64,000 bases of DNA from Paenibacillus sp. FSL R10-2734 (GCF_037963865.1 NZ_CP150170.1:1674001-1738000); one strand, 5' to 3'. Shown: positions 33,852-43,000, numbered from the stretch's first letter. Translations and numbers: made by a program. The notes: a model not told the origin generated them from the letters alone.

Positions 33852-35108
33852 TCACCTTACCCATCGAATCATTGCCTTCAAAGCAGGGATAAGCAGTGAG
33901 ACTAGAATGGCGGCTGTTAATAAAAGGATCAGCAGAGCGAGACTTGCAGTGATCCCTGTGGCAGAAGGTGTAAAGGCAACAGAGGCAGGCAATGATACCC
34001 ATGCAGTAGACAGTCCTGTGTTCATTACTGGGTTCCAGAGCAGCAATACCAAGCCTGATGCGAGTAAAGCGTGAATTAGACGCGCAGTTAAAAATGGCAG
34101 GTACCGCAGTCCCGTACCGTTCAGTATACTAGCCACCTGGGCATGTACAGATAAGCCGCCCCAAGAGAGGATGAAGGCCGCTGCCGCTACCTTGAACTGC
34201 AGCGGGATGGAAGAAGCGGCTTCACCCGCTGAACGGGCGCCGATAGTGACCTCGAAGAATCCACTTATCAGGGCCTGAGCCAGTTCGGGAGGACCACCCA
34301 CAAGGGATACTAGATGTCCAGTCATGCTAAATAGTGAGGATAGGATTCCGGCGCGGGCAAGCAGTTCCATTAGTACATTGAAGAATACAACTAAACCACC
34401 TACCACAATAATAAGCTTTAGCGAGGACTGGATGGCGCCCTTTAATAGCTCCCCAAAGCTCCGTCCATCTTTGAGCCTAGCCTCCTCCATGGCAAGTAGT
34501 GCTGCATGGATTCTTCCAAAGCCTTTTTTTGCTGGAGTGGAGGGGGCGTTAGAACTAGTTATTGCTGGGTCTTGGGATGGGGGGCTCTGTTCTTTGCGTC
34601 CATGAAATGACATTAGCAATCCAACAATCAAACCGCTTCCGTAGTGGGCGAGGGCTAGTATGAGCCCTAATGATGCGTCTCGAAAGAATCCGACGGATAC
34701 TGCACCTAATAGAAAGATTGGATCGGAGGAGGTTGTGAAGGCGACTAATCGTTCGCCCTCTACTCTGCTAATCAGATTCTGTTCTCGCAGCTTAGCGGTT
34801 AATTTAGCGCCAACAGGATATCCTGATACATATCCCATCGCAGCGACAAACCCACCGCTACCTGGTATACCGAAAAGAGGACGCATCAATGGATCAAGCA
34901 GAGCACCGAAGAGATGAACAATCCCTAAGCCTAGCATGATTTCGGAAATGACGAAAAATGGAAATAGGGAGGGGAATAACACATCCCACCAGATGGCCAA
35001 GCCTCGTAAGGCTGCGCCAAGGGATGCCTCCGGATGAAACAGCATCAGCAGCATACAGCCTGCTAATGTTAATCCCAGCAGTGGGCCGCCAATCTTTTTT
35101 AAAGTCAT
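33852..35108 (-). CDS. ylbJ: Sporulation integral membrane protein YlbJ
   Basis: 418 aa with about 8-9 membrane helices and nucleoside-recognition (Gate) motifs: LFPSLFPFFVISEIML, GSGGFVAAMGYVSGYPVGAK, FTTSSDPIFLLGAV. This is the YlbJ pattern. In B. subtilis YlbJ is sigma-E dependent and needed for heat-resistant spores. AGGAGG lies 8 nt before ATG 35108. CATACATC upstream is a weak match to a sigma-E -10. Confidence 0.92.
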   Translation of the reverse strand: MTLKKIGGPLLGLTLAGCMLLMLFHPEASLGAALRGLAIWWDVLFPSLFPFFVISEIMLGLGIVHLFGALLDPLMRPLFGIPGSGGFVAAMGYVSGYPVGAKLTAKLREQNLISRVEGERLVAFTTSSDPIFLLGAVSVGFFRDASLGLILALAHYGSGLIVGLLMSFHGRKEQSPPSQDPAITSSNAPSTPAKKGFGRIHAALLAMEEARLKDGRSFGELLKGAIQSSLKLIIVVGGLVVFFNVLMELLARAGILSSLFSMTGHLVSLVGGPPELAQALISGFFEVTIGARSAGEAASSIPLQFKVAAAAFILSWGGLSVHAQVASILNGTGLRYLPFLTARLIHALLASGLVLLLWNPVMNTGLSTAWVSLPASVAFTPSATGITASLALLILLLTAAILVSLLIPALKAMIRWVR

Positions 35109-35278
35109 AATTAACGCCTCCTGATCTATGGTTAGATGTATGCGAAAAGAAGGACAAACAGCACAAAAAAAATAAAGGAAGCGGTTACATAAATCTGTGC
35201 TTTTTCGCTTGAATTATGATATTATGTAAATAAGAAATGCACCCTCTGTACAAGAATAAATGGGATGGAGTGATGGCG

Positions 35279-35374
35279 ATGAGCGTTGTAGCCGGAGTTC
35301 TCGTTTGTGCTTTTGTATATGTGATCCGGGTCTCTCTCGTCCCTGCAGGTGATGAGGAATTTCGGACCTACTGA
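35279..35374 (+). CDS. Small single-pass membrane ORF, 31 aa
   Basis: MSVVAGVLVCAFVYVIRVSL followed by VPAGDEEFRTY: one hydrophobic helix and an acidic tail. GGAG lies 12 nt upstream of ATG 35279 (an alternative ATG at 35273 is too close). A textbook terminator begins 12 bp after the stop, which argues for a real transcription unit in this otherwise empty 411-bp gap. Unrecognised. Confidence 0.5.
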   Translation: MSVVAGVLVCAFVYVIRVSLVPAGDEEFRTY

Positions 35375-35386
35375 CAATAACCTCCA

Positions 35387-35417
35387 GGCGCTAAACGATG
35401 GTTTAGCGTCTTTTTTC
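35387..35417 (+). terminator. Rho-independent terminator after the small ORF
   Basis: ggcgctaaac and gtttagcgtc pair around GATG and are followed by TTTTTT. Confidence 0.9.
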
Positions 35418-35519
35418 TGCCGTTTAAGGGCACTTTCGACGGATATCCGAGCAGTGCTTTTTTTTGGTATAATCATTTAAGAAACGTTTCACTAATATGG
35501 AAGAAAGCTGGTAATCTCA

Positions 35520-35903
35520 ATGAATCCAAATGAGAGTATATATGAGAACTTAGGGGGGGCTGAGGCACTACATCGATTGGTGGAAGTATTCTACGCCAAA
35601 GTGCAGCTTCACCCGCAGCTGGGACCGTTATTTCCAGAAGACATTACTCCTGTTCTGGAGAAGCAGTATCAATTTCTGACACAGTTTTTTGGCGGTGGCC
35701 CAATGTATTCAGAGTTACATGGACATCCCATGATGAGAGCAAGGCATATGCATATTCCTATTACTCCAGAACGTGCTGAAGAATGGCTGCAGTGTATGAA
35801 AGAGGCGCTCGTGGAGACTGGCGTAGAAGAGCCGCTGCGTTCCTTCGTGCTTAATCGCCTTGCCGGTCCCGCACATCATTTTGTTAACATGCCCCAGGAA
35901 TAA
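35520..35903 (+). CDS. Group II truncated haemoglobin (trHbO)
   Basis: 127-aa haem protein of the 2-on-2 fold. YENLGGAEALHRLVEVFYAKV, LGPLFPED, FLTQFFGGGPMYSELHGHPMMRARH (proximal His in RARH) and the conserved Trp in AEEWLQCM give a clear trHbO match. It binds O2 or NO and is thought to help with redox and NO stress. ATG 35520 follows a rather weak ribosome-binding site (GAAAG). Gene order is not informative. Confidence 0.92.
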   Translation: MNPNESIYENLGGAEALHRLVEVFYAKVQLHPQLGPLFPEDITPVLEKQYQFLTQFFGGGPMYSELHGHPMMRARHMHIPITPERAEEWLQCMKEALVETGVEEPLRSFVLNRLAGPAHHFVNMPQE

Positions 35904-35939
35904 TAAGGGACAGATTAATCCTGAAAGGAATGAGAGTAC

Positions 35940-36644
35940 TTGCCAGACTTAATACCCCTATATTCTATTAAGGTCAAATGTTGCAATTGTGAACATGAAT
36001 TTTCAACCTCTCGCGTGCGTCCTAGCCTGAAAAAGGCTGTTCGCCGCGATGCTGATTTCTGCGCATATTACAAAAACGAGAATCCGGATTATTATGTTGT
36101 ACGTGTCTGCCCAAGTTGCGGGTTTGCCTCTACAGAAAATTCAGCGGACAAGCTGTCGGAGCTGCAGCGGAAGGCATTTAATGAACAGGTAGGAAAACGC
36201 TGGAAGAGCCGTGATTTTGGGGATAAGCGAAGCTGGGAAGCTGCACTGGAGACCTATAAACTTGCGCTTCTATGCGCTCAGTGTATTAACGATAAGGATC
36301 GAATTATTGCTAGTCTGCTGCATCACATTGCTTGGTTGTATCGATATCAAGGGAATACAGAGCAGGAACAACGCTTTTTGCGTTATTCATTGGATGAATA
36401 TGTGAAGGTGTACGAAAAAGACGGAATAGGTGGTAATGATGCCCGGCTCATGTATCTTATCGGTGAGCTTAACCGGCGCATTGGAGAATTCTCTGTGGCT
36501 GTAATGTGGTTCTCCCGTCTGATTAATGATCAGAAGATTATGGATGCTGCGATGATTCGAGCCGCCAGAGAGCAGTGGGCTGTGCTAAGAGAGCAAATGC
36601 GCGGCATAGATGTTGATGTCGATGGATTGCCTTCAGGTACTTAA
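35940..36644 (+). CDS. DUF2225 zinc-ribbon/TPR-like protein
   Basis: 234 aa from TTG 35940 (GAAAGGA site). Two Cys pairs, CCNC near residue 14 and CPSC near 58, form a zinc ribbon. The C-terminal part is helical and TPR-like (AALETYKLALLCAQCI, HHIAWLYRYQGNTEQEQRFL, GELNRRIGEFSVAVMWFSRL). Common in Bacillota and uncharacterised. In some genomes it accompanies cell-envelope or sporulation genes, but nothing here fixes the role. Confidence 0.85.
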   Translation: MPDLIPLYSIKVKCCNCEHEFSTSRVRPSLKKAVRRDADFCAYYKNENPDYYVVRVCPSCGFASTENSADKLSELQRKAFNEQVGKRWKSRDFGDKRSWEAALETYKLALLCAQCINDKDRIIASLLHHIAWLYRYQGNTEQEQRFLRYSLDEYVKVYEKDGIGGNDARLMYLIGELNRRIGEFSVAVMWFSRLINDQKIMDAAMIRAAREQWAVLREQMRGIDVDVDGLPSGT

Positions 36645-36660
36645 AGCTTATGAACAACAA

Positions 36661-36697
36661 AAAGCGCAGAGGAGAGTAATACTCTCCTCTGCGCTTT
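36661..36697. terminator. Bidirectional terminator
   Basis: A perfect 17-bp stem (aaagcgcagaggagagt and its inverse) with a 3-nt loop stands between convergent genes. Confidence 0.85.
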
Positions 36698-36735
36698 ATA
36701 AAAATGTTAATATTGGGAATTAGATGACCTTCTAT

Positions 36736-36966
36736 TTATCGGACCACCCGATCGAATAGGAGATAATCCCCGTCGTTATCTACAACTGTGGGACTGGCGC
36801 TGCAGCATGGGAAGACAAGCAACTTTTTCTTGCCGTCACGGACGATTTGCAATTCTTTTGGCTTCATAGGGAGAAGGACATTCTCCGAGCTGCAGAAGGG
36901 GCAGTATTGCACATACATATCGCCTAAAATAATGTCATAAGGCCAGGTATGACTAAAGGGAATCAT
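36736..36966 (-). CDS. Small Cys-containing protein of unknown function
   Basis: 76 aa with a CPFC pair near residue 22 and a CC pair near 54, compatible with a small zinc ribbon. Ends DGDYLLFDRVVR. Its ATG overlaps the stop of the yycC-like gene (ATGA), so the two form a coupled operon. Not recognised. Confidence 0.7.
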   Translation of the reverse strand: MIPFSHTWPYDIILGDMYVQYCPFCSSENVLLPMKPKELQIVRDGKKKLLVFPCCSASPTVVDNDGDYLLFDRVVR

Positions 36967-37154
36967 TGTGAACCCTCTCCAGAAGGAGACGCTTCATTCC
37001 CACCCTCAGCTTGCGGGGAATTCTGCTTTTTGGATAGCTCCGCTATTTTTTGTAGCAAAATATGTTGAGGCATATGCATCAAGTGTTCCAGTGGAACGCC
37101 TAGTTGCTTCGATAACGTTATGGCTGTTTCCGGTGAAATTTGTAGTGGCTTCAT
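36963..37154 (-). CDS. yycC: YycC-family protein
   Basis: 63 aa. MKPLQISPETAITLSKQL and the following LMHMPQHILLQKIAEL are almost the whole of the conserved YycC family; the last 17 residues are a Ser/Gly/Glu-rich extension. Function unknown. GGAGGG lies upstream of ATG 37154. Confidence 0.85.
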   Translation of the reverse strand: MKPLQISPETAITLSKQLGVPLEHLMHMPQHILLQKIAELSKKQNSPQAEGGNEASPSGEGSQ

Positions 37155-37272
37155 ATGGATGCCCTCCTAAAGTTTATCGGGTATGAATGTTCTGGTATCG
37201 TTAATCACTTTACCATGGTGTTAAGTCAATTACAAAGAAAACCAAATGAGAGCAAAGGAATGGTGAGTACAC

Positions 37273-39072
37273 ATGAAACAACCATTATCACTGACTTGGG
37301 AACTCGATTCCATATTTCCCGGAGGATCCTCCTCTTCTGAGTTAGAAAGCTTTTTGAAGAATCTAGAGCAAGATATTGCAGCCTTACAGGGGCTGGTGAA
37401 GAATGCTGTGTCTCCAACGGATGTTGAGTCTACAAAGGCGCTGGACGAGGTTATAGAACTGCTCCAGAGCTGTTCAGGAAGACTTGTGGAGGTATCTTCA
37501 TTTGCAGGTTGTCTCGGAGCTCAGAATCAGTTAGACAAAGGTGCTGTTCGACTGTCGGCGAAAGTGACGAGTATGCGCGCTGGGTTCGAGGGGGTTAGCT
37601 CTCAATTTGATAATGTGCTTCGGCAGACTTCCGACAAGGTATGGTCGGAATGGATGGCACGGCCAGAGATTGCCCCTCTAACCTTTGTGCTAAGTGAAAG
37701 CCGTGATTTGGCCCGTGAAAAGATGAGCCCTGAGCTAGAGAGCTTAGCTTTGGAGTTAGCTGTTGATGGATATCACGGATGGAGCGAGCACTATGATACG
37801 ATTGTAAGCTCGATTAAGATCCCGTTTGAGGATGAAGAAGGAACAAAGCTGCTATCTGCGGGTCAAGCTTCTAACAAGCTGGATGATCCAGATCCGAAAG
37901 TACGCGAAGCGATGTTCCACAAATGGGAAGAAGCGTGGACCGAAGCAGCCGATAACTGCGCGGATACCTTGAATCACTTAGCAGGGTTTCGTCTGAAGCT
38001 CTATAAAGGCAGAGGCTGGGATGATATACTGAAAGATCCGCTGAACATCAATCGTATGACACAAGATACTTTGAATGCGATGTGGGATGTGATTACGAAT
38101 AGCAAGCCTGCACTCGTGGCCTACCTTCAACGCAAAGCAAAGCTGCTTGGATTGGATGCTCTCTCATGGGTGGATGTCGATGCTCCTGTGGGCAAATCTT
38201 CCGGTAAAATCCCTTATGATCAGGCCGCTAAAGATATCGTTACCCAGTTCCGAAAATTTAGTCCGAAGATGGCGGAGTTTGCAGAGCACGCTTTTGATAA
38301 TAACTGGATTGAGGTTGAAGATCGTAACGGAAAACGTCCAGGTGGGTTCTGTACATCCTTCCCAGAGAGCAAGGAATCACGGATATTCATGACTTATAGC
38401 GGCACACCTTCCAATGTTTCAACATTGGCGCATGAGCTGGGGCATGCTTATCATTCTTATCTGCTGGATGACCAACCTGTATTTAATCAGAATTATGCCA
38501 TGAACGTTGCAGAGACTGCTTCAACCTTCGCAGAGGTTATTGTGTCTGACGCTCAGGTTAAAGCGGCTGGCGATGCTGAAGAGAAGCTGGCGCTGCTTGA
38601 GACGAAGATTCAGAATAGCGTGGCCTTCTTTATGAACATTCACGCCCGGTTCTTGTTCGAGACTCGCTTTTATGAGAAACGTAAGGAAGGTCTTGTGAAT
38701 GCTGAGGAGCTGTCTGAACTGATGGTGGAAGCGCAGAAGGAAGCTTTCTGTGGGGTGCTTTCGGAATACCATCCTCATTTCTGGGCTTCTAAGCTGCATT
38801 TTTATATCACTGATGTGCCGTTCTATAATTTCCCGTACACCGTTGGTTACATGTTCAGCACAGGCTTATATCGACTGGCTCTGCAAGAAGGAGCTTCCTT
38901 TGCAGACAAATACGATAGCTTGCTGGAAGATACTGGTGTTATGACTTTAGAGGATTTGGTACTTAAGCATCTGGGTGTAGATCTGACGAAGCCGGACTTC
39001 TGGCAAGGCGCTACAGATCTGATTGTGGCTGACATTAACGAGTTCTTAGAGATGACAGAGCATTTAGTATAA
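37273..39072 (+). CDS. pepF: M3-family oligoendopeptidase (PepF type)
   Basis: 599 aa, typical PepF/M3B length. The zinc motif HELGHAYHS (HExxH), the downstream third-ligand region AETASTFAEV and the substrate-pocket block FYITDVPFYNFPYTVGY are intact. Cytoplasmic peptidase of short oligopeptides. The ATG follows AAAGGAATGG. Own terminator downstream. Confidence 0.93.
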   Translation: MKQPLSLTWELDSIFPGGSSSSELESFLKNLEQDIAALQGLVKNAVSPTDVESTKALDEVIELLQSCSGRLVEVSSFAGCLGAQNQLDKGAVRLSAKVTSMRAGFEGVSSQFDNVLRQTSDKVWSEWMARPEIAPLTFVLSESRDLAREKMSPELESLALELAVDGYHGWSEHYDTIVSSIKIPFEDEEGTKLLSAGQASNKLDDPDPKVREAMFHKWEEAWTEAADNCADTLNHLAGFRLKLYKGRGWDDILKDPLNINRMTQDTLNAMWDVITNSKPALVAYLQRKAKLLGLDALSWVDVDAPVGKSSGKIPYDQAAKDIVTQFRKFSPKMAEFAEHAFDNNWIEVEDRNGKRPGGFCTSFPESKESRIFMTYSGTPSNVSTLAHELGHAYHSYLLDDQPVFNQNYAMNVAETASTFAEVIVSDAQVKAAGDAEEKLALLETKIQNSVAFFMNIHARFLFETRFYEKRKEGLVNAEELSELMVEAQKEAFCGVLSEYHPHFWASKLHFYITDVPFYNFPYTVGYMFSTGLYRLALQEGASFADKYDSLLEDTGVMTLEDLVLKHLGVDLTKPDFWQGATDLIVADINEFLEMTEHLV

Positions 39073-39133
39073 AATGTCTAAAGGAAGACAAATTTCACGG
39101 TAGGAAAATTATCGATTTTTCAGCATAAATACG

Positions 39134-39162
39134 CAAAAGCTCCTATATTAGGGGCTTTTTTT
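39134..39162 (+). terminator. Terminator of pepF
   Basis: aaaagctcct and aggggctttt pair (one G-U) followed by T-run. Confidence 0.75.
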
Positions 39163-39403
39163 GATGGTAAAATGTCGAATAAGCCCGATTTTTAAACGAT
39201 AATGTACGATTGATCTATGGATTTCGCGCATATATAGGGATAATAACCCAATTTTACCCAATTATGTTGTTCGCTTTTAGTTAGTAACCTATAATGAGCC
39301 TTAAGCCTTATATATGGTGTGCTAGAAAAACCACTTAGCTAAACTTACAAAACTAAGTAAACGCTTACAAGAGGGAGGGCTAAGCCCACAAAACTGAAGT
39401 TAA

Positions 39404-39539
39404 GCTAACAAAACTAAGCAACGCTTACGAGGTCAGTTTTGCGAAGTAAACTCGAACGAGGCTAAGCTAACAAAACTAAGCATTGCTTACGAAGTTAGTT
39501 TTGCAAAGTAAACTCGAACGAAGCTGAGCTAACAAAACT
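39404..39539 (+). repeat. 62-bp tandem repeat upstream of the gene at 39555
   Basis: Two full copies (from 39404 and 39466) and a 12-bp partial third (39528) of a 62-bp unit containing GCTAACAAAACTAAGC and AGTTTTGC..AAGTAAACTCG. A diverged half copy lies at about 39340-39400. Each unit has internal inverted AAAACT/AGTTTT. The array ends 5 bp before the AAGGAGG of the next gene. The rest of 39073-39403 holds only the pepF terminator. Confidence 0.85.
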
Positions 39540-39554
39540 TTAAGGAGGAAAAAA

Positions 39555-39965
39555 ATGCTTAAGACAGAACAATTATCATTGGCGAGACAGATGGACATGG
39601 TGTTTAAGGAGCTACAAGAAGAATTATCGGGATTAACTTCTGGTACGGTATTTGTGCAAATACGAAATAACATGATCGGCAAATTCGGCATACGACATAA
39701 TCCTCTTTCTGGGCGGTGTGGGGGATTCACTGATGTGAAAGAAGGGATGACAGATGGACAGCAGTCATCGTTTCGCCTAATGGCGCTGGAAAGTCTGAAA
39801 TACAAGCGTCGCTGGACGCATGGTGAGATTGCTTACGAATTCGCCATCAGACAGGGAATGGTGATTGTAGATGCTACGTTGGAGTCCAATTACAATATGG
39901 CGAATCTGATGATTCGCTCTCCTCGCAATGCCTATGCTGACAGCTCTGAACAATTTTTCGGTTAA
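39555..39965 (+). CDS. Conserved-looking protein of unknown function
   Basis: 136 aa, soluble, no signal peptide. TVFVQIRNNMIGKFGIRHNP, SFRLMALESLKYKRRWTHGE and IVDATLESNYNMANLMI are the most structured-looking parts. AAGGAGG lies 7 nt before the ATG. I do not recognise a family. Unusually its leader is a tandem 62-bp repeat. A strong 18-bp-stem terminator follows. Confidence 0.7.
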   Translation: MLKTEQLSLARQMDMVFKELQEELSGLTSGTVFVQIRNNMIGKFGIRHNPLSGRCGGFTDVKEGMTDGQQSSFRLMALESLKYKRRWTHGEIAYEFAIRQGMVIVDATLESNYNMANLMIRSPRNAYADSSEQFFG

Positions 39966-39997
39966 TTGTCATTTACATAAACTTGCAGTTCGAATTA

Positions 39998-40046
39998 AAA
40001 GAGAAGGATCATTTATATGCTTGCGCAATAAATGATCCTTCTCTTT
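39998..40046. terminator. Strong terminator
   Basis: Perfect 18-bp stem (aaagagaaggatcattta and its inverse) with a 13-nt loop, T-rich after the stem. Confidence 0.85.
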
Positions 40047-40057
40047 CTTGTAGAAAT

Positions 40058-40097
40058 CAAAAACCCTCCCACAGCTTCAGAAAGAAGTGTGAGAGGG
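40058..40097 (-). terminator. Terminator of the SASP gene
   Basis: On the minus strand ccctctcacacttc pairs with gaagctgtgggaggg and is followed by TTTTTG. Confidence 0.75.
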
Positions 40098-40165
40098 CTC
40101 AAAAGCTACTCGGCTTTAAGCTTTTTTATAAGCCATAGCCGGATAAAACACTTAAGATTACGTTG

Positions 40166-40396
40166 TTACTGACGACCAGACAATTGTTGTTCTGCCAGTT
40201 GTACTAGACGTTTAGTAATGTAACCGCCTAGAGAACCAGTTTCGCGGGAAGTGTGATTCCCGTAATAACCGTCTGCGGGGATCGATACTCCAAGCTCCTG
40301 TGCTGCTTCATATTTCAACTGTTGCAAAGCTGCAGTTGCTTGAGGAACGACCAGGTTATTGGAACGGCTGCTACGACCTTGACCTGCTTGACCCAT
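40166..40396 (-). CDS. Alpha/beta-type small acid-soluble spore protein
   Basis: 76 aa from ATG 40396, 6-7 nt after GGAGGTGA; the frame's earlier GTG lies inside that site. Binds and protects DNA in the dormant spore. The family signatures are complete: KYEAAQELGV (GPR cleavage region, with E-L-G) and TSRETGSLGGYITKRLV. The N-terminus is Gly/Ser/Arg/Asn-rich. A sigma-G promoter lies just upstream. Confidence 0.95.
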   Translation of the reverse strand: MGQAGQGRSSRSNNLVVPQATAALQQLKYEAAQELGVSIPADGYYGNHTSRETGSLGGYITKRLVQLAEQQLSGRQ

Positions 40397-40426
40397 GTGT
40401 GTCACCTCCTTCGCCCGTTGTGAAGA

Positions 40427-40456
40427 TAGTATGAGCGCTAAGAGGTTAATTCATGC
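40427..40456 (-). promoter_or_regulatory. Sigma-G-type forespore promoter of the SASP gene
   Basis: Minus strand: GCATG (40456-40452), an 18-nt spacer and CATACTA (40433-40427) match the GnATR-N18-CATnnTA consensus. Start of transcription would be about 25 nt before the ATG. Confidence 0.75.
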
Positions 40457-40540
40457 ATCCTTTCGAAAGGTTTTAAGGATGGTAATTATTAGTGGATTAA
40501 AAGTGAGGATAGAAAATGCTTTATTGCTAGGAATCACACA

Positions 40541-40582
40541 TAAAAAAACGGTCTCCCCTTACGTAATCGCAAGGGAAGACCG
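40541..40582 (-). terminator. Terminator of the aldose-epimerase gene
   Basis: Minus strand cggtcttccctt pairs with aaggggagaccg (one mismatch) and is followed by seven T. Confidence 0.85.
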
Positions 40583-40600
40583 ATATACTGTATATCTGCA

Positions 40601-41575
40601 TTAAATCTCAGGGTAGATCATTTCTAACATGGTGGACAGATTCTGACTCTGACCGGGTTCTATCGTTAAGAGGCCTGTGAAGGAAACATCCTCGGATACA
40701 TTCGGTGCATTCGCGAGCCATGTATAGGGCTCAATGCACAGAAATTGATCTGCTGGTCCTTTAGTATATAGCACCCAGTGACGGAATAGATTCTCGTCAG
40801 CAGTATAGCGGAGGCCGTAACCATCATCACGTAATAATAAGGCTTCTACCGGTTGTTTTTCTCCAATACGTAGAGCAGTATCAAAATTAGTTCCCTGCAT
40901 GTTCATTCCAGTGTTCAAGGCTTCCAGATCACCGAGTGGAATTAGATTGCCGCTAGGGAGCAACTCATCGTTCAGTTCATAAATACTATTTACTGGAAGT
41001 TTAAGATTCCAGCGCTCAGGTTCTCCATCAATCATAAACCAGGTGTGATAACCGATCCCAAAAGGAATCCGATGATCTCCGAGATTTGTAACCTTTAAAA
41101 TTTGGGTAAGCCGGGCTTCCTGAAGCCTAAATGTCATTTCGAATTTGAGTGGGAAAGGGAATTGCTCCATCCAGTGTGGATCATCTTCCGTTCGGAATTC
41201 AGTAGTGACCGCGCAACCATCCTCATCTTCTTCAATATCGCTGACACACCAGGCCTGAGTTCGGTGTAGACCATGAATATGGTTGTCATTAGCGGTATTC
41301 TGGTCAAATTGATAACTTGTACCCTCGAATTGAAATTGGCCCTTACGAATTCTTCCGGGTGGGATTAAGAGCGGCATGCCAAAATGGTAAGGTTTTTGCA
41401 AAAAGAATGCTTGATCACTCTCATCAGGCTGTCGTAGAATTTCCCGTTGCTCCTTTACATCAAACAATGAAATCACGTTATTTCCTAGTCGCGGCAAAAG
41501 CGTGACTTCCAGTTGACGGCTGTGCAAAATATAAGTATCATAACCGCCCCACTGCCCTTTGGTCACCTGTTTCAT
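40601..41575 (-). CDS. Aldose 1-epimerase family protein
   Basis: 324 aa, GalM-like beta-sandwich. Recognisable parts: LLPRLGNNVISLFDV, LLIPPGRIRKGQF, the catalytic-type His block HIHGLHRTQAWCV, GIGYHTWF (second His) and the Glu-bearing LCIEPYTWLANAPN. It would interconvert sugar anomers, though some members act on phosphorylated or modified sugars. Monocistronic with its own terminator. Confidence 0.88.
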   Translation of the reverse strand: MKQVTKGQWGGYDTYILHSRQLEVTLLPRLGNNVISLFDVKEQREILRQPDESDQAFFLQKPYHFGMPLLIPPGRIRKGQFQFEGTSYQFDQNTANDNHIHGLHRTQAWCVSDIEEDEDGCAVTTEFRTEDDPHWMEQFPFPLKFEMTFRLQEARLTQILKVTNLGDHRIPFGIGYHTWFMIDGEPERWNLKLPVNSIYELNDELLPSGNLIPLGDLEALNTGMNMQGTNFDTALRIGEKQPVEALLLRDDGYGLRYTADENLFRHWVLYTKGPADQFLCIEPYTWLANAPNVSEDVSFTGLLTIEPGQSQNLSTMLEMIYPEI

Positions 41576-41661
41576 GAGATATGCTCCTTTATCGTAACTG
41601 TAATCGAATAGAACATGGATAACCTTATCATAACAGATTTATACGGTAGTGGTTAAGTGAT

Positions 41662-41690
41662 TTGACAACTTCTCTTTATGGTTCTATGAT
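41662..41690 (+). promoter_or_regulatory. Sigma-A promoter of the trpS T-box transcript
   Basis: TTGACA (41662-41667), 17-nt spacer, TATGAT (41685-41690). Confidence 0.8.
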
Positions 41691-41699
41691 GAAGGCATT

Positions 41700-41967
41700 A
41701 ATTCATGATGAAAATGTGATGACGGGGATAAGTAGGCAGGCATTGTACCTTCAGAAAGCCGGTGGTTGATGCGAACCGGTAGGACACTCCTGATGAATGG
41801 ACCCCTGAGCGCCGAGCTTGAACGGGAGCAAGATGCCCTAGTAGACCGGCCGGATCTTCTCCGTTAACAGAAGACTAAGGTTGTTTTCTTCTTGTCTAAA
41901 CAAGATTAAGCAGCGAATAAGGGTGGCACCACGGTCTCACGTCCCTTGCGGATGAGGCTTTTTTTGC
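41700..41967 (+). promoter_or_regulatory. Tryptophan T-box leader of trpS
   Basis: Classic T-box. The AGGGTGGCACCACGG antiterminator/T-loop lies at 41920-41934 and is followed by a terminator with a T-run at about 41959-41965. In stem I the specifier loop reads GAA-TGG-ACC with the TGG triplet at 41798-41800, so uncharged tRNA-Trp is the ligand. This agrees with the downstream gene. Transcription continues when tRNA-Trp is uncharged. Outer boundaries are approximate. Confidence 0.95.
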
Positions 41968-42010
41968 GTTCTCGGAAACTTAGAAATTACATCAAACGGA
42001 GGTATAAATT

Positions 42011-43000
42011 ATGATGAAAAAAGTAATGTCAGGCATTCAGCCGAGTGGTTCACTTACTCTGGGAAATTATATTGGAGCGTTGAAAAATTTTGTGAAGCTG
42101 CAAGATGATCATCAATGTTTCTTTATGGTTGTCGATATGCATGCGATCACTGTAGCTCAAGATCCTGCGGCGCTGCGTGAGCAGTCAGAGTCTGTAGCGG
42201 CCCTCTTTATTGCAGCGGGAATTGATCCTACACGTTCTAATGTTTATATGCAGTCGCATGTGCCACAACACGCTGAACTGGGCTGGATCATGACGACACT
42301 TACAGCAATGGGCGAACTGGAGCGTATGACTCAGTTTAAAGATAAATCATCAGGTAAGGATTCAGTTGGTGCTGGTCTATTCGTGTATCCTTCCTTGATG
42401 GCCGCAGATATTCTTGTTTATAATGCAGATCTTGTGCCAGTAGGAGAAGATCAGAAGCAACATTTGGAGCTGACTCGTGATTTAGCTGGCCGCTTCAATA
42501 ATCGTTTTGGCGAATTCTTTACCATTCCTGAGCCGTATATTCCAGAAGTGGGTGCGCGTATTATGTCTCTGGACGATGGCACTAAAAAAATGAGCAAGAG
42601 TAATCCGAACGCAGGAAGCTATATTGCTCTGTTAGATTCACCGGACGTGATCCGTAAAAAAATCAGCCGTGCAACGACTGATTCGGGACGTGAAGTAATC
42701 TTTGATCCAGCTAATAAGCCAGAGATCAGTAATTTAATGAGTATTTATTCCGAATGTTCTGGAATGACACTCCAGCAAATTGCCGATCGTTATGAAGGAC
42801 AAATGTATGGCGGTTTTAAGAAGGAGCTTGCTGAAGTGGTTGTATCCACGCTTGAGCCTTTACAACAAAGATATAATGAAATTCGCAGCTCGGGTGCGAT
42901 CACAGATATTCTTGCTGAAGGCGCTGATCGCGCACGCATTGTTGCAGCGGATACGCTGAATGGAGTAAAAGAGCGGATGGGATTTCTGCCAGCTCGTTAA
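42011..43000 (+). CDS. trpS: Tryptophanyl-tRNA synthetase
   Basis: 329 aa, usual length. Class I signatures: PSGSLTLGNYIGA (HIGH-equivalent) near the N-terminus and KMSKS at 193-197. GGAGG lies 8 nt before ATG 42011; ATG 42014 is an alternative. Controlled by the Trp T-box. The gene converges with a small reverse-strand gene one base away; its apparent terminator lies beyond that gene. Confidence 0.97.
   Translation: MMKKVMSGIQPSGSLTLGNYIGALKNFVKLQDDHQCFFMVVDMHAITVAQDPAALREQSESVAALFIAAGIDPTRSNVYMQSHVPQHAELGWIMTTLTAMGELERMTQFKDKSSGKDSVGAGLFVYPSLMAADILVYNADLVPVGEDQKQHLELTRDLAGRFNNRFGEFFTIPEPYIPEVGARIMSLDDGTKKMSKSNPNAGSYIALLDSPDVIRKKISRATTDSGREVIFDPANKPEISNLMSIYSECSGMTLQQIADRYEGQMYGGFKKELAEVVVSTLEPLQQRYNEIRSSGAITDILAEGADRARIVAADTLNGVKERMGFLPAR

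Noticed and set aside
39404..39539. Possible CRISPR array
   Set aside because: The 62-bp units are contiguous without unique spacers and no cas gene is present.
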